A stretch of DNA of 64,000 nucleotides, taken from NCBI GenBank assembly GCA_947044365.1, contig OX345636.1:46501037-46565036 (forward strand). Reading direction: 5' to 3'. Below are positions 47,701-58,200 of the stretch, in pieces (position 1 is the stretch's first letter; each line of letters starts with the position of its first letter). The position numbers were made by a program, and so were the translations under genes. A model generated the notes under the pieces. The model did not search any database. It worked only from the letters and a program-made list of their open reading frames with translations, and was not told the origin of the DNA. This DNA is from Petrosia ficiformis. Taxonomy: Eukaryota; Porifera; Demospongiae; Haplosclerida; Petrosiidae.

Positions 47701-49077
47701 GGCTAGATAATGTTCAGTGTTCTAGTTCCTCAACATCCTGTCTTGCTTATTGTGAAACTTGTCCTTCTTCTGAGTATGACGATTGTACCCATTCTGAAGA
47801 TGTAACTGTTGAATGTTGTGAGTTATAAATACAAAAAAGTCATATTTTCACAAATTGAATTGAAATTCAACAGATTAATCACATTCTATTAAAATACACA
47901 AAGTAATGTCATTAGACTCATTACAGTTACCTTTTCATTTATAGCAATCAGCACATTCGGTTCAGTTAGTACAAGAGTGTCAACATGTACCAATGCAGAT
48001 AGTGGACCTACAGACAGCAGTGATATTTCTACTATAAGTATGATCATATAAATAGACTATTGCTATAACATTATTCATGCTGTGCACATCACATGGTATA
48101 GACATGCATGTTGCTAACATTAACTGCTCTCAAATATCATATTACTGATGAATTGAGATGTTGAAGAGTAGGCCAGCTTAACTTTTGGTGTTTGAATGTT
48201 GTTTGCAATGCAAGTAAATTAGTCATGATTCACTGTTTATATGTCAGTACTTCCCTACTATAAGCTTACTCATGATTACTGATTTGCTTAGTCATTGTGA
48301 ACACAACATTTCAACACTAAAAATTGAAAAATAAACTAGTTTTCCAGTATGGTGTGAAAAGGCATATTATTAAATTAGGATGCAATTGAGGTAACCAACT
48401 GATTTGTTGAAATAACCACTCTTTTTGGAGTGTAGCTGTGATAGAATCATGAAGATGTATGTAGTTTTAGTTGATTATTGTCTCAAACTCTTGTGATGAT
48501 CATTCCTATTATTACAGATGTTGGTGGTTTGGTCGGAGGCATCATTGCTGGTATGATTTTCATTATTATATTATCAGTATGTCTACCGCTATGTATTTGT
48601 GGTGTTGCTGGTGTGGGAATTGGTTCATCATTCAGGAGAACACCTCGTACTACTGTTGTTGGACGTACAACAGGGGTAACAACAGCTACTGTTTTAGCCA
48701 CTGAGACCATATCAACAGACATTGAAACACCAACCAATGCTTATTCCACTAATCCACAAAACCCTCCTCCTTCATATCCAGCACAAGGATATAATGAAAA
48801 GTATCCTACTCAACAACAGGGTTATCCACAACAACAGAACTATCCACAACAATCACAGCCTTATCCAGGTCAACAAGGATATCCTATGACACATTATTCT
48901 ACACAACCACAGCAGCCGCCTCCAACCTACCCTGCTTATCTTTACCCTCCAGGTGGTTCTGAGTATCCTCCTCAACAAGCTCCATATCCTAATCAGGATA
49001 CGAGCAACATTCAACAACAACCGCCTCCTCCTTATCCGGGTACTCAGTTTGGGTTTCCTGAACCTCAGCCTTTCTGA
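30571..49077 (+). CDS. Gene 3: SRCR receptor with two A-B modules, 717 aa
   Basis: Twelve exons are inferred: 30571-30628, 30752-30959, 32062-32204, 33996-34197, 36817-36959, 40276-40329, 41300-41507, 46316-46455, 46962-47163, 47675-47817, 47945-48037 and 48518-49077 (2154 nt, open throughout). The signal peptide is MTIFLRLLMIFSISYRSEA. Residues 20-136 are SRCR A1, 137-251 B1, 252-269 a short linker, 270-385 A2, 386-500 B2 and 501-531 a Ser/Thr linker. The transmembrane segment (about 535-560) ends LPLCICGVAG. The long Gln/Pro/Tyr tail has PPSY, PPTY and PPPPY motifs. I join both halves because no transmembrane exon follows the first linker, no signal exon precedes A2, and phases fit. Exons are 202-208 and 140-143 bases, as in the paralogues. 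The weakest points are exon 6 and the 3.5 kb and 4.8 kb introns around A2. It is predicted to be a type I surface receptor with an unknown ligand. Confidence 0.8.
31135..31350. repeat. Truncated family B copy in gene 3 intron 2
   Basis: Begins TATCCTATGATTGCTTTG and ends AAAGCAATCATAGGGG with the middle shortened. It is shared with gene 4 (49848-50040), so it predates the duplication. Confidence 0.6.
31575..31800. mobile_element. MITE family C copy in gene 3 intron 2
   Basis: Ends built on GTACCGATAACTGATACCG and its approximate complement ending ATTATCGGTAC. It is shared with the gene 4 copy at 50300-50540 and related to 15660-15945. Confidence 0.6.
32310..32812 (+). mobile_element. MITE-like element, family B, with empty site in gene 4
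   Basis: Runs from CAAGTGTATATAGAG, then CATCCCTATGATTGCTTT, to AAAGCAATCATAGGGATGG and GGGCCATAA. The corresponding gene 4 intron reads AGTAAAATAATTTTAAATAGG with no insert (51091-51111), which fixes the ends. At most a 2-base target duplication (AA) is visible. It contains a long TA run near its right end. Confidence 0.8.
33268..33530. repeat. 33-bp minisatellite, about seven units
   Basis: The unit contains TTCTAATATCACATGACTAA followed by ATATTAGTATCAG. The unit length is a multiple of three, so the - strand stays open for over 100 codons. That frame is an artefact. The gene 4 intron has a single unit near 51580-51600, so the array expanded only in gene 3. Confidence 0.9.
36175..36548. 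mobile_element. hAT-type MITE with empty site in gene 4
   Basis: Ends CAGTGGCGTAACTGGG and CTCAGTTGCGCCACTG, 374 bases long, flanked by a perfect 8-bp repeat TTGTTATG (36167-36174 and 36549-36556). Gene 4 has the intact empty target ATCATTGTTATGTACTTCAT at 54526-54545. The 8-bp duplication and CAGTGGCG ends fit the hAT superfamily. Non-coding. Confidence 0.9.
38151..38633 (+). mobile_element. Second family B insertion in gene 3, empty site in gene 4
   Basis: Same ends as the copy at 32310, CAAGTGTATATAGAG to CTACGGGCCATAA. Gene 4 reads GATAATGATAATAATTTTATAG without it (56080-56100). It inserted beside an older, decayed family B end (AAAACAATGATAGGGATG). Confidence 0.8.
38747..38770. mobile_element. 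24-bp solo-end remnant of a family D MITE
   Basis: AGGGTTGAGC-AATC-GCCCAACCCT is just the two ends of the element that is 298 bases long at the equivalent place in gene 4 (56211-56508). It is flanked by imperfect 10-bp repeats AGATTGGAGT and AGATTAGAGG. Confidence 0.65.
38886..39102 (+). repeat. Direct repeat, copy 1 of 2
   Basis: From AAGTTTGTGGGTGTGGTTAT to TTCCTATCCATTAAA, repeated with few changes at 39315-39550 in intron 5 of gene 3. Contains runs of GTGTGGTTA. No coding potential. Confidence 0.8.
39315..39550 (+). repeat. Direct repeat, copy 2 of 2
   Basis: Second copy of 38886-39102, with an extra 20 or so bases containing TTATTGGGTGTGGTTA. The pair is about 430 bases apart. Confidence 0.8.
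40560..40780. repeat. Intron segment similar to gene 1 intron 3
   Basis: Shares an ordered series of short matches with 8555-8790, such as AATCCATT...ATTGAGTTACA, ACCTTATGA, AAACTATACA, ATAAAGTCA and GACTTTAG. It is either a dispersed repeat or an ancient shared intron segment between paralogous SRCR genes. Confidence 0.45.
42850..43187 (-). pseudogene. Non-LTR retrotransposon endonuclease fragment
   Basis: The - strand frame 43187-42942 reads LALLNVRPIVGKLTDIEQ, then SILCFTETWLTSSLSS, the start of an APE-type endonuclease (N.RS...K..., then ETWL with the metal-binding Glu). A frameshift moves the following conserved segment (NKAGVMISM) into the frame 43051-42812. No RT domain follows. It lies in intron 7 of gene 3 and is inactive. 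Confidence 0.65.
43370..43775 (-). pseudogene. Helitron-like protein remnant
   Basis: Reading the - strand, about 43620-43380 gives KYFNKRVLDVDGRFARD, then DYLFVTLYIVEAKQVLDD, FIWRQAPG, an in-frame TAG, and LTASQAKTHKLLSQCVHKDK. This resembles the region ahead of the Helitron-like N domain in helicase-bearing Helitrons of invertebrates, recognised from memory. Upstream is a short charged stretch with an internal repeat (43775-43632, LEAEEETLQHKI). Stops and missing parts make it a relic. Confidence 0.45.
44232..44276 (-). repeat. Dispersed GC-rich repeat, copy 2
   Basis: Reverse complement, with a few changes, of 4199-4245. Confidence 0.6.
45211..45726. mobile_element. hAT-like MITE with 16-bp ends
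   Basis: Perfect inverted ends TAGTGTTGTTTTGGTA and TACCAAAACAACACTA, 516 bases long, with flanking 8-base repeats CATGCAGG and CATACAGG (one mismatch). The interior repeats AAAACTAATACTAAA-like runs and has no coding frame. It lies in intron 7 of gene 3. Confidence 0.75.
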
Positions 49078-49193
49078 AGAGTGTGTTTTAATGTAGTACA
49101 GTAATTGATAAGAATTATATCTTGAATATTTTTATACTTTATAATTATTATTCATCACGATAATTGCATTCCTGTGTATGTGTATGTGGCCGT

Positions 49194-49246
49194 GTCCAGA
49201 CCCTTCCCCGCTTTAGGTGGCTTGTCCAGACCCTTCCCCGCTTTAG
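49194..49246 (+). promoter_or_regulatory. Duplicated GC-rich motif upstream of gene 4
   Basis: Two copies of GTCCAGACCCTTCCCCGC followed by TTTAG, 30 bases apart (49194 and 49224), end 34 bases before the gene 4 ATG. Gene 3 has one copy. Confidence 0.45.
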
Positions 49247-49280
49247 TGTCGGGTGACTTGGATCTGGCTTGTTTATCAAG

Positions 49281-52200
49281 ATGACTATGTTTCTAAATCT
49301 ACAGTTGCTCATGATTTTTTCCATAAGTTATCACTCTGAAGCTGGTAAGTTTGTCTTGTTGTGTTATGCAATCACCAACCTAACAATATATCTCCTTATT
49401 CATTCCCTACATGTATATATATACATTATATTTGATTGACTGAATATATATATATATATATACATGAAACAGTTATTGGTCGTGGAGCTTTACGTTTAAT
49501 AAGAGACAAGCAATATTCAACTACTCAAGCTTGGAATTCTGGTATAGTTCAGATCTATTATGGAGGTTGGGGTAATATTTGTGATGATTCTTCCTTTGGG
49601 TCTGATGAAGCAGATGTTGTATGTCATCAACTGGCATACACTGGTGCATCTTCATATGGGAACACTGGATCCATCACTATGTAAGCTAATAAGCTACTAT
49701 GTAATGTCATAGCATCCAATGATTTCATAGAATATAGTTCTATACGTTCATGTATATTTTGGTAATTGGTATTGCTCAATACCATGTAGTGGACTAACTC
49801 AAAATAACTACTGGAAATTGTCCATATTGAACAACAATGGGAAAAAGAGTATCCTATGATTGCTTTGTTTGTGGCATCCAGGATTTAATAGTCATGGCTG
49901 ACTCACTCATGCTTGAAACACAGCAGCCTATTATAGTTATTATTTCATCTTGTTTCTTTTTAAAGGTTAAAATATACATGTATATAAAATATATATATTC
50001 ATTAAACAATCATAATGCAATCATAGGGGATAGCCGTGCAGGCCATTAATAATTGAATATATCTCACTTCTTTATATGAAATATGATTTCTTTAATTTTT
50101 ATCTGCTTTCGTATTATATTACTGTTTGTAGGTTATTCCGCTATGTTTCTCAGCCCTTTGATTATAGTTACTATTAAAACATTGCAAAAGAAGTTTGTAC
50201 GAAGTAAATAACTAGTGAGATACAAAGCATTGTGCGAACAAGCTGGAGGAATTTTAATGCCTAAAGTAGTTTGTTATGTACAGATAAGAGATTTTATTGA
50301 TATTGCGATAAACCGATAATGACTTTAGATATGTACTGATAACCGATACCGATCCGATATTCTGTCTGCCTTCTGGTTTCTGTGATAATGAGCATTTTCT
50401 CAATAATTATGAGTATCACACAAATAATTAATGATGCTATACATGTAACTACAATATTGGTTACATCATTCAGAAATAGCCAATAAAAATAATGGCTGAT
50501 AATCACTGATACCAATTAATGATTCGATTATCGGTACATCGCTAGAAATAGCACATGAGTATGCTATGAAGATGGCACAAAAATAGGTGACATGCTATTA
50601 GCTTCAAAGCATAATTATTTGTTTTGTTACAAATGAGAGAAAACTAATTTAAAAAGATGATGACATTCTCATCATCTCATGAAATCCAACAACAGTTATT
50701 TGGTTTAAATTCTTCTTACTTTTTAATGGTTTCTTTATATGAAATGTTTTACTAGTTTTTGAATACATTTGCAATGTAAAATGTGCTTCACCAATATTAT
50801 TACTATGAGAATTTTAACTATTTTTTCCATTTTCCTCCTGTCTATTTCAGATATGGTACAGATACCAACTTAACAGCGATTGAAGATGTGTCGTGTGATT
50901 ACAGCAGTTACCTTGTATTACTACAATGCAGTGTGTCTAGTCACTATTCTAGTCTCTGTAGTGAGGACAGTTATGACCTTGTTGTTGACTGTTGTGAGTT
51001 TAATTGCAAACGGGAATATGTAGTTATTCATTCCTTATAGAATATTAAGATGACAGTTGAATAAAAGTAAATACAAGCTTATGTATATAGAGTAAAATAA
51101 TTTTAAATAGGTACTATTGTAAAGTAGAATCATGTTGAGGGAAGTTCAGCTCATTGTAAGAGTGTTGGGTTTAATCACTGTGATAATCACACTGTATTAT
51201 GTGAAGTGAATCAATCAGCTAAATATCACATTTCATGTAGAGTCTCACAACGAAATAAAGTATAATTACTGATACATCTACTTTTATTTTGTCATGTGAC
51301 ACTATAGTACATGTATGTGATACTAGAACTGCTACTACAAAAGAATTATTGAGTTATGATACTACATGTACATGTATATACAACTGTTCTATTATCATGA
51401 CTATGTAAATTCTTGTGTATTAGCATTTCTGCTATCAAATTTCATATTAATTGTTGTGTCACATGAGCAGATAATGTGTCAGTTCTATTAATTATTGTAT
51501 TGTCACATGACAAATAAAGTATGAGTGGGCTGCTTTGTAATTTAATCATCAACAGCCCAATGACTAATTAATTCTAATTTAGTATCAGTTCTAATATCAT
51601 GTACAAGCTACATGTATAAGAATAATAGTTTGTAATAATAATAATCACTACACTAAAAGGGAATTTTTCCCCAAAAAGTAGCCTCATAATTTATGCTAGT
51701 ATTGTAGTCTAAAATGTGGGCACTGCCTCACTAGATTACCTAAAGTTTAAATTCTCATTTTGTTTTTATTGTAGCATATTAGCTTCATTCTGATATCCCT
51801 GGCTTTCTTAGAACCTCTTTTGTGTAGCTGCACGTGTTAGTAATAAAGTAAAAGTTGCAGAACCCACCCATAAACACTTACTGTAATGTGTGCTAAAATG
51901 TCACGGGTACCTGAGTATCCACCATTTATCTAACTCCATTTTTCTACCCATTAGTCAATTTTAATGCACTAATTACTATAAGATATTGTTGTTGAAGTGA
52001 GAAGCAAACAAATCTTCACTAAACAAACATGTATTACTCTTCCAAAATAATCATAATTATAATAATTATTACAGATTCTACCAGAATATGGGATAGCTCA
52101 TCATCAGGTCAGATACGTCTAACAGGAGGTGAATATTCTAATATAGGGCTTCTCGAGATCTACTGTAATGGAGAGTGGGGAACAGTGTGTGATGATGGTT

Positions 52201-55200
52201 TCTATGGTACAGAAGCACGAGTAGCATGTAGACAATTGGGATACAATGACTACTATGATTATGACAGTGGCAGCATGTGAGAATGTATTTGTTTGTAGCA
52301 TGTCACCAGCTCTGGGACTTTTATTATTCAATTTGCGAGGCAATGTCCTCTCTTTAAATGTTTGAGCACTATAATGCCATTTTACATGTACATGTATAAT
52401 ACCTAATTCTAGACGTGTAATAATCGAAATTTGTTCTTAAGAAATTACATTTGGTATTGGCTGAACAACGTAATTACGTAACAAAATGGCTGAATAGCGA
52501 GCATTCAAACAGAGTGTGTTGCCTCGTCAATGAGGCATTAGGAAACCAGCTTGAGCCAGCTATTACAGGATTACTTTTTATTTTCCGTACTGACATTTCA
52601 CTCAAGAGAAGAATAATATTCCATTTCAAGCCTGTATGTACATATATCAAAGCTATATTCCAACCTGTCTGGGTAACAGTTTTTACTTCCTGTTCATCAG
52701 GCAGCCTTGGAAATATTATTTATATTGATAATGATACCTACAAGGTTACATTGATACATGCATATAATGCATATACACGTAGCATGATACATACATAAGT
52801 GGGTTCTCGAGTGAAAAATCAGTAAGATGAATTGTCACTATTCCCACAACCAATCACATTCATCTTCATGCATGTAATATAATCCTAATTTTCAAAGAAG
52901 GAAAATTTCCTGCAAAAAATGTGACTTAATGGTACATTCAATCGCTTGTCATTTTAATTATCACCTGATTGACAATCTGATTGGCTCGTGGTCAGGTGAT
53001 GTTCTGTCAGCACGAATATTATTTGTTATACCACACATACACTGGTGTGTTTGCTGATGAATACAATTGAACACACCTTTACTGCCCCACCCTTGTTCAA
53101 TATGAACAAGGGTGGGGCAGTAAAGGTGTCTCGCCTTTACTCATCTATCAATGAATATAATCTAATGGTCCACTAGGGTCTCAAGAGATCTCTTTTGTTA
53201 TTGTTTATGAATAATTTTACAATTCATCATATCATATCAGTACATACATGTATGTGTACGATAATCAATTAATAAACTTGTCTATAATATTTTACTAAAC
53301 AATTTGCCATCATTTTGTACGGAAAGTCAATGAAATTTGGTATCTAAGAAGCATAATAAACAGTAGCACTTCTTGGATAATTGACTACCTATACGAAACG
53401 ACGAAATAGTAAGCAATTGAATGAAGTTTGGTCGAAATTATTTTGCGGGTAAGTGTCCTTTATCATTGATAGGCAAATCATGTGTAAATACATTTAGGTA
53501 TAGTCACACAATCATTACAGTTTGTTTATTTTATGGCCATTACTATGATTGCATTCCATAGTGGTTTAATAGATTTGTGTTACATACTTGTTGCATACAC
53601 ACTATAGAGGTTATGTCAATCCTATGGGGTTGGTCAATGGCAGGCATATAAAAGAACGCAGAATGAAGCTGCTTGTAGAATTTGTAATCTAATGGCTGTT
53701 CTAGAACTTTTAGATGGTGGAAAATACATATACGTGTAACTTAAGCCTGCTATTAATTGCTTCCACTAAATTTAGCGATTTTAAACACTTTGTTGATTTT
53801 TGCCTGATGTGCGAAATAAAAGGATCATGTAATTTTTTTAGTGTGTACTAATTTTAGCGATTATTTTGTTAGTTGCATAAATTTGCTAAAAACAATACAC
53901 GCAATAAGTTGCAATTAAAAGTAGACTTATTAAGGCAGAAACGTATAACCTGAATATCCAGTTATCTGGACTACTATCTGGATGTTAATCTTACAAGAAC
54001 CAGATATTCAGTTTACATAAAAAATTGAAATCTTCTCATAAAATATTCTCATAATATACACTGTTACAACATACTTTGAATTTTGAACTTAATTATAAGT
54101 CAACATCCAGCAGTAGAATCACTAAGTTGAGTCTGGATTGATGCTGGTTCATCTTCTTGTGTGTTTAGCTTGTGCTTAAGTTCAATTAGAAATAATTTTA
54201 AAGTGCTAGTGCTTAATTATTGCTACAGTTTTTGCTTTTTAAGCACTTTCAAGCACTTTTGATTGTGTAATACCTATTATCAAAGCTCAATGCTGACTCA
54301 CAAATAAAAGATTTAAAAGCTAATGTACATGTACATGTATATATGATTTATTTTTATGTCTATTCAAGATATCAAAATCCACATTTGTTTCAGCCTTAGT
54401 ACATACAGTATAACTATAAGCTGTTGTGTTACAGGCACGAAAAAGTCAGATACCACAAAGCGATATTTTGTTATACATGTATACTTGTAATATCAATGTT
54501 TAATAATATGTACTTAATGTAATATCATTGTTATGTACTTCATGAACAATCATGATTATGTAATAGATATAACATAATGATCATGTTCCTCAAACGCAAC
54601 TACATGTACATATAAGCTTTCTCTATTGTAAATGAAGTGATACATGTGTAGTTGTGTACATATCAATTAAAGTGATAATTATATGAGTATAGACAGTGAC
54701 ATCTTTAAATACATGTATTGGAATCACAAATATGTTTCTTTATATGCTTCAGTGTGTTAGTAAATCTGACAATGTAATTATAATCTCTTACATACAGAAC
54801 TGGATCATTCTCTCAGCCGATATGGTTGGATGATGTCTCTTGTTCTTCTTCCAGTTATAATTGTCTTACAAGTTGTGCCCAATGCCCTTCATCTGAATAT
54901 CACAACTGTGATCATTTCGAGGATGTGAATCTTGATTGCAGTAAGTAATTATAATTTAGAACTTAATATTTCATCATTCATTTGGAGCTAGAGCTGGGAT
55001 AGATACAGTATATGTCAATAAACAGTCATCATACAGTATAGTAATTACTTAGTAGTTTCATTATCACACTGCAGTAGTTCAATAGTAGTTTTGACAGTAA
55101 TTGGTGTACTTGTCAATTCAACACCACAGTAGTGAGAATAGTATTTACTGTACTATACTGAGTTTGCCTGTTGCCCTCCCTTTTCTAAGTTCATTGATGC

Positions 55201-58200
55201 TAGTTTCATTTTGTACTTGCACACTAGGCCAATTAATTAAATATTCTTCCTATAGTCTACATGTACGTATGTAAAATCTATTGTACTGTGACATAACTAT
55301 GTTCAAGTATGTTGTTACAGTGTTGTTCAGGACATTGATAATAGTAGTAGAATAGCTTTCTACAACTAAACATGGTAGGAATTCAGGCATAGTTGTTAAT
55401 GTCCTAATCTTTGTTTGTTTTTGCTTACAAAGCTTCGAACATCGTTTTCATGCTCTTGTCCCATCGGGACCTATTTTAAACTGCATTTTATATTAATGTG
55501 GTTTATATTAAAGCGAATTATTTGAGCTACAGTATATGTCAATAATAAGTCACCATACACTACAGTAATTACTCTGTAGTTTCATTATCACACTACAGTA
55601 GTTCAATAGTAGTTTTGACAGTAAATGGTGTACTTTTCAATTCAACACCACAGTAGTGAGACAGTAATTACTATACTATACTGACAGTAAAACTAAGGTA
55701 ATTACTGTTACTGTATGGGGACATTTTATTGACATGTACTGTACACTGCAGTGTGCATTTGTGTTTTCCAGATGTGAAATTAAAAAAAAAAATAGTGTGT
55801 GAATTGTAATGATAGTAATTGCACTGATGACTCTCATATCTGAAACCGAACAGCAATGTCTTGTAAACATTTTACAATGAATTTTAGTCAACTGGTAGTA
55901 GTTACAGTTTCCACAAGGTGAATTTATCCTACTGGTCTACTATAGCATGAACGTGCATTCATTTACATGCTATAACCATTGCACCCGAAATGACACAACC
56001 TCCTTAACAATGTATACAGCCTGTATGTAACACAGGAATAAATGTAGATTCATCCCTCATGGAAAGCAATCATAGGAATGATAATGATAATAATTTTATA
56101 GTATCACATGATATGAATGAAGAGCTCTTAATTACATGTGCATACTGTAAATAGATGTGCCCATAAGTAATTAACTATTCAAGGAATTATAAGGTAGGAA
56201 GGATTGGAGTAGGGTTGGGCAATAATTCAATATATCACATACATTACAATTGTTTAGAATAATCGTATTACATGATTTTGGTTTACCAATATTATCACAA
56301 TTGCAAATAAGTAATAGCTTATTATATGCACTTGATAAATACTGTGACACTTAGTTTTGAGCCGTATACTCTCAAAACAAAGTGTCATTTTTTTAAAAAT
56401 TAATGAACCTATTTTCGTTATCATAGACAGTATCACTAATTAGTTGCAATATTACAATAATCGCAAGTCATTTTAAGGCAATAGTGGCAACATTTTATCC
56501 CCCAACCCCAGATTAGAGGAAATTATTGCACAAGATATGTTCAAAAAAGACCTGCTGTACATAATTTACATAATGGGTGTGGTCAATTAATTTATGTTCT
56601 ATATTGGGAATTGATGTTGTGAAGTCACTTTCAGCAATTATTACATTAGTCATATAGTCATTAATTAATAACAGTTAATTAATAGTTATTGATAGAGTAA
56701 ATGCCTTACCTGTCCTACCAGTTCCAATGCTTCGTGATTATGCCTTTTAATTAAAAATTCTGGTAAGAACAGTTTACATTAAACACATTATGTTGATCTG
56801 GTTACATCCACATAATGGAACTTGTAAACATTTTTTAACTTATGGTTCTGCAATGAGTGGATTATGGTGATCCTTGATGGATCAAAGTGCACCAATGTAG
56901 TAAAATGATATACAGAATTGCAGATACATGTAACACAATGTAACATTTATGTGGTCAAAGCAGATCAGGTTATGTGCATAAGAATAATTATATAGGTATT
57001 GATATTTAAATCCACATCCTCTTTGTATGTCCTGTTTTCTCTTTGATAGGCTATTCATCAACATACTCTGATGTGTATACAACAACCTCGGATACATGTG
57101 AAAACGCATGTGAGTACTTTGTATGAAGAAGAGTAAAAAATATTTCGTATTCTACAAATTGAAATTTAAAATAACTTGAAATTTCAATTCGTGGAATACG
57201 AATTATTGTTTGTCAATCAATTTATACATGCATGAATGAATTTGCTTTCTCTATGCATGTTTCAGCTATAAGTACGTGTTTAACTACAAATGTAGTTATA
57301 GTATATAATTATGTGTTATATAACCTGCCAGAAGAAGCTTTGGATAAGCTATCACCCTGAGAGCAGTCTGGCGAGTGAAACCCCTCTTATACTTTGAAAA
57401 AAAGGATCTGGGAAACTGGAATACAGCAAGTAGTTGATTAGGGCATCAATACATGATGCCTGTAGTATCTTGGAGAAGGATCAGGAAAGATTATGATTAT
57501 ATATGTTATATTATATTATATATATGTAAATTGTTACTACATGAGGAGAGTGCTCTACTGAGCATGCTCAGAACATTATGAATACATAAATATACTACAA
57601 TGCCCCAATCAGATCATGTTATACCATAAACGTAAAATTACATATTAGGAAAATAGACATGATACAGTGCGTGGCAAGAAGCTGTGGATATTTCTCTCCC
57701 AAAAAAGAGCAGACAGAGGTTGTGGATATTTTTAAAGGGAAAGATGTGTTTATGTGTGTCTTCTAACAGGGTTTGGGAAATCAACGTCAATATATAGTTG
57801 CTATTGTATTTTTGGCTGTCGGGGTTTTTATACTCTTTGGATCTAAAAGTCATCACAATTTCTCCATCTCTCAAAAGCTTCCTGTATTTCGCTTCGCCAC
57901 ATGCCAGGCAACAACTATACAAAACTGATGCATGTTTTCATCCTGTCACATGATTATGGTTGAATTTGTATCATTACCCTACATTCCAATGAAACTACTT
58001 GTTGTATTACAGTTCCCCATACCCTCCTTTTTGAAGTATAGGAGGGGCTGTGCTCACCAGACTAAAAGAAAGAAATTCAAGCAGTTCCCTAATCCCACTA
58101 ACTTTAAAAGAAACTTTATTACTCTTACAACACAATAATTATAACATGTGGAAGTCAATAATAATGGTGGATAGGCTTCTGCCCATTGATTGACCTGTTC

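Larger units (their letters stand above)
49194..56612 (+). repeat. Large tandem duplication, right copy (gene 4 5' part)
   Basis: Counterpart of 30523-38895. It lacks four insertions or expansions present in gene 3 and carries one insertion of its own near 52951-53290. The right border is near the TTATGTTCTATATTG run, after which the two sequences diverge. Confidence 0.9.

Noticed and set aside
57266..57273. Microexon in gene 4 between a TTTCAG acceptor and a GTACGT donor
   Set aside because: Phase would fit, but six or seven bases cannot be supported without transcripts.
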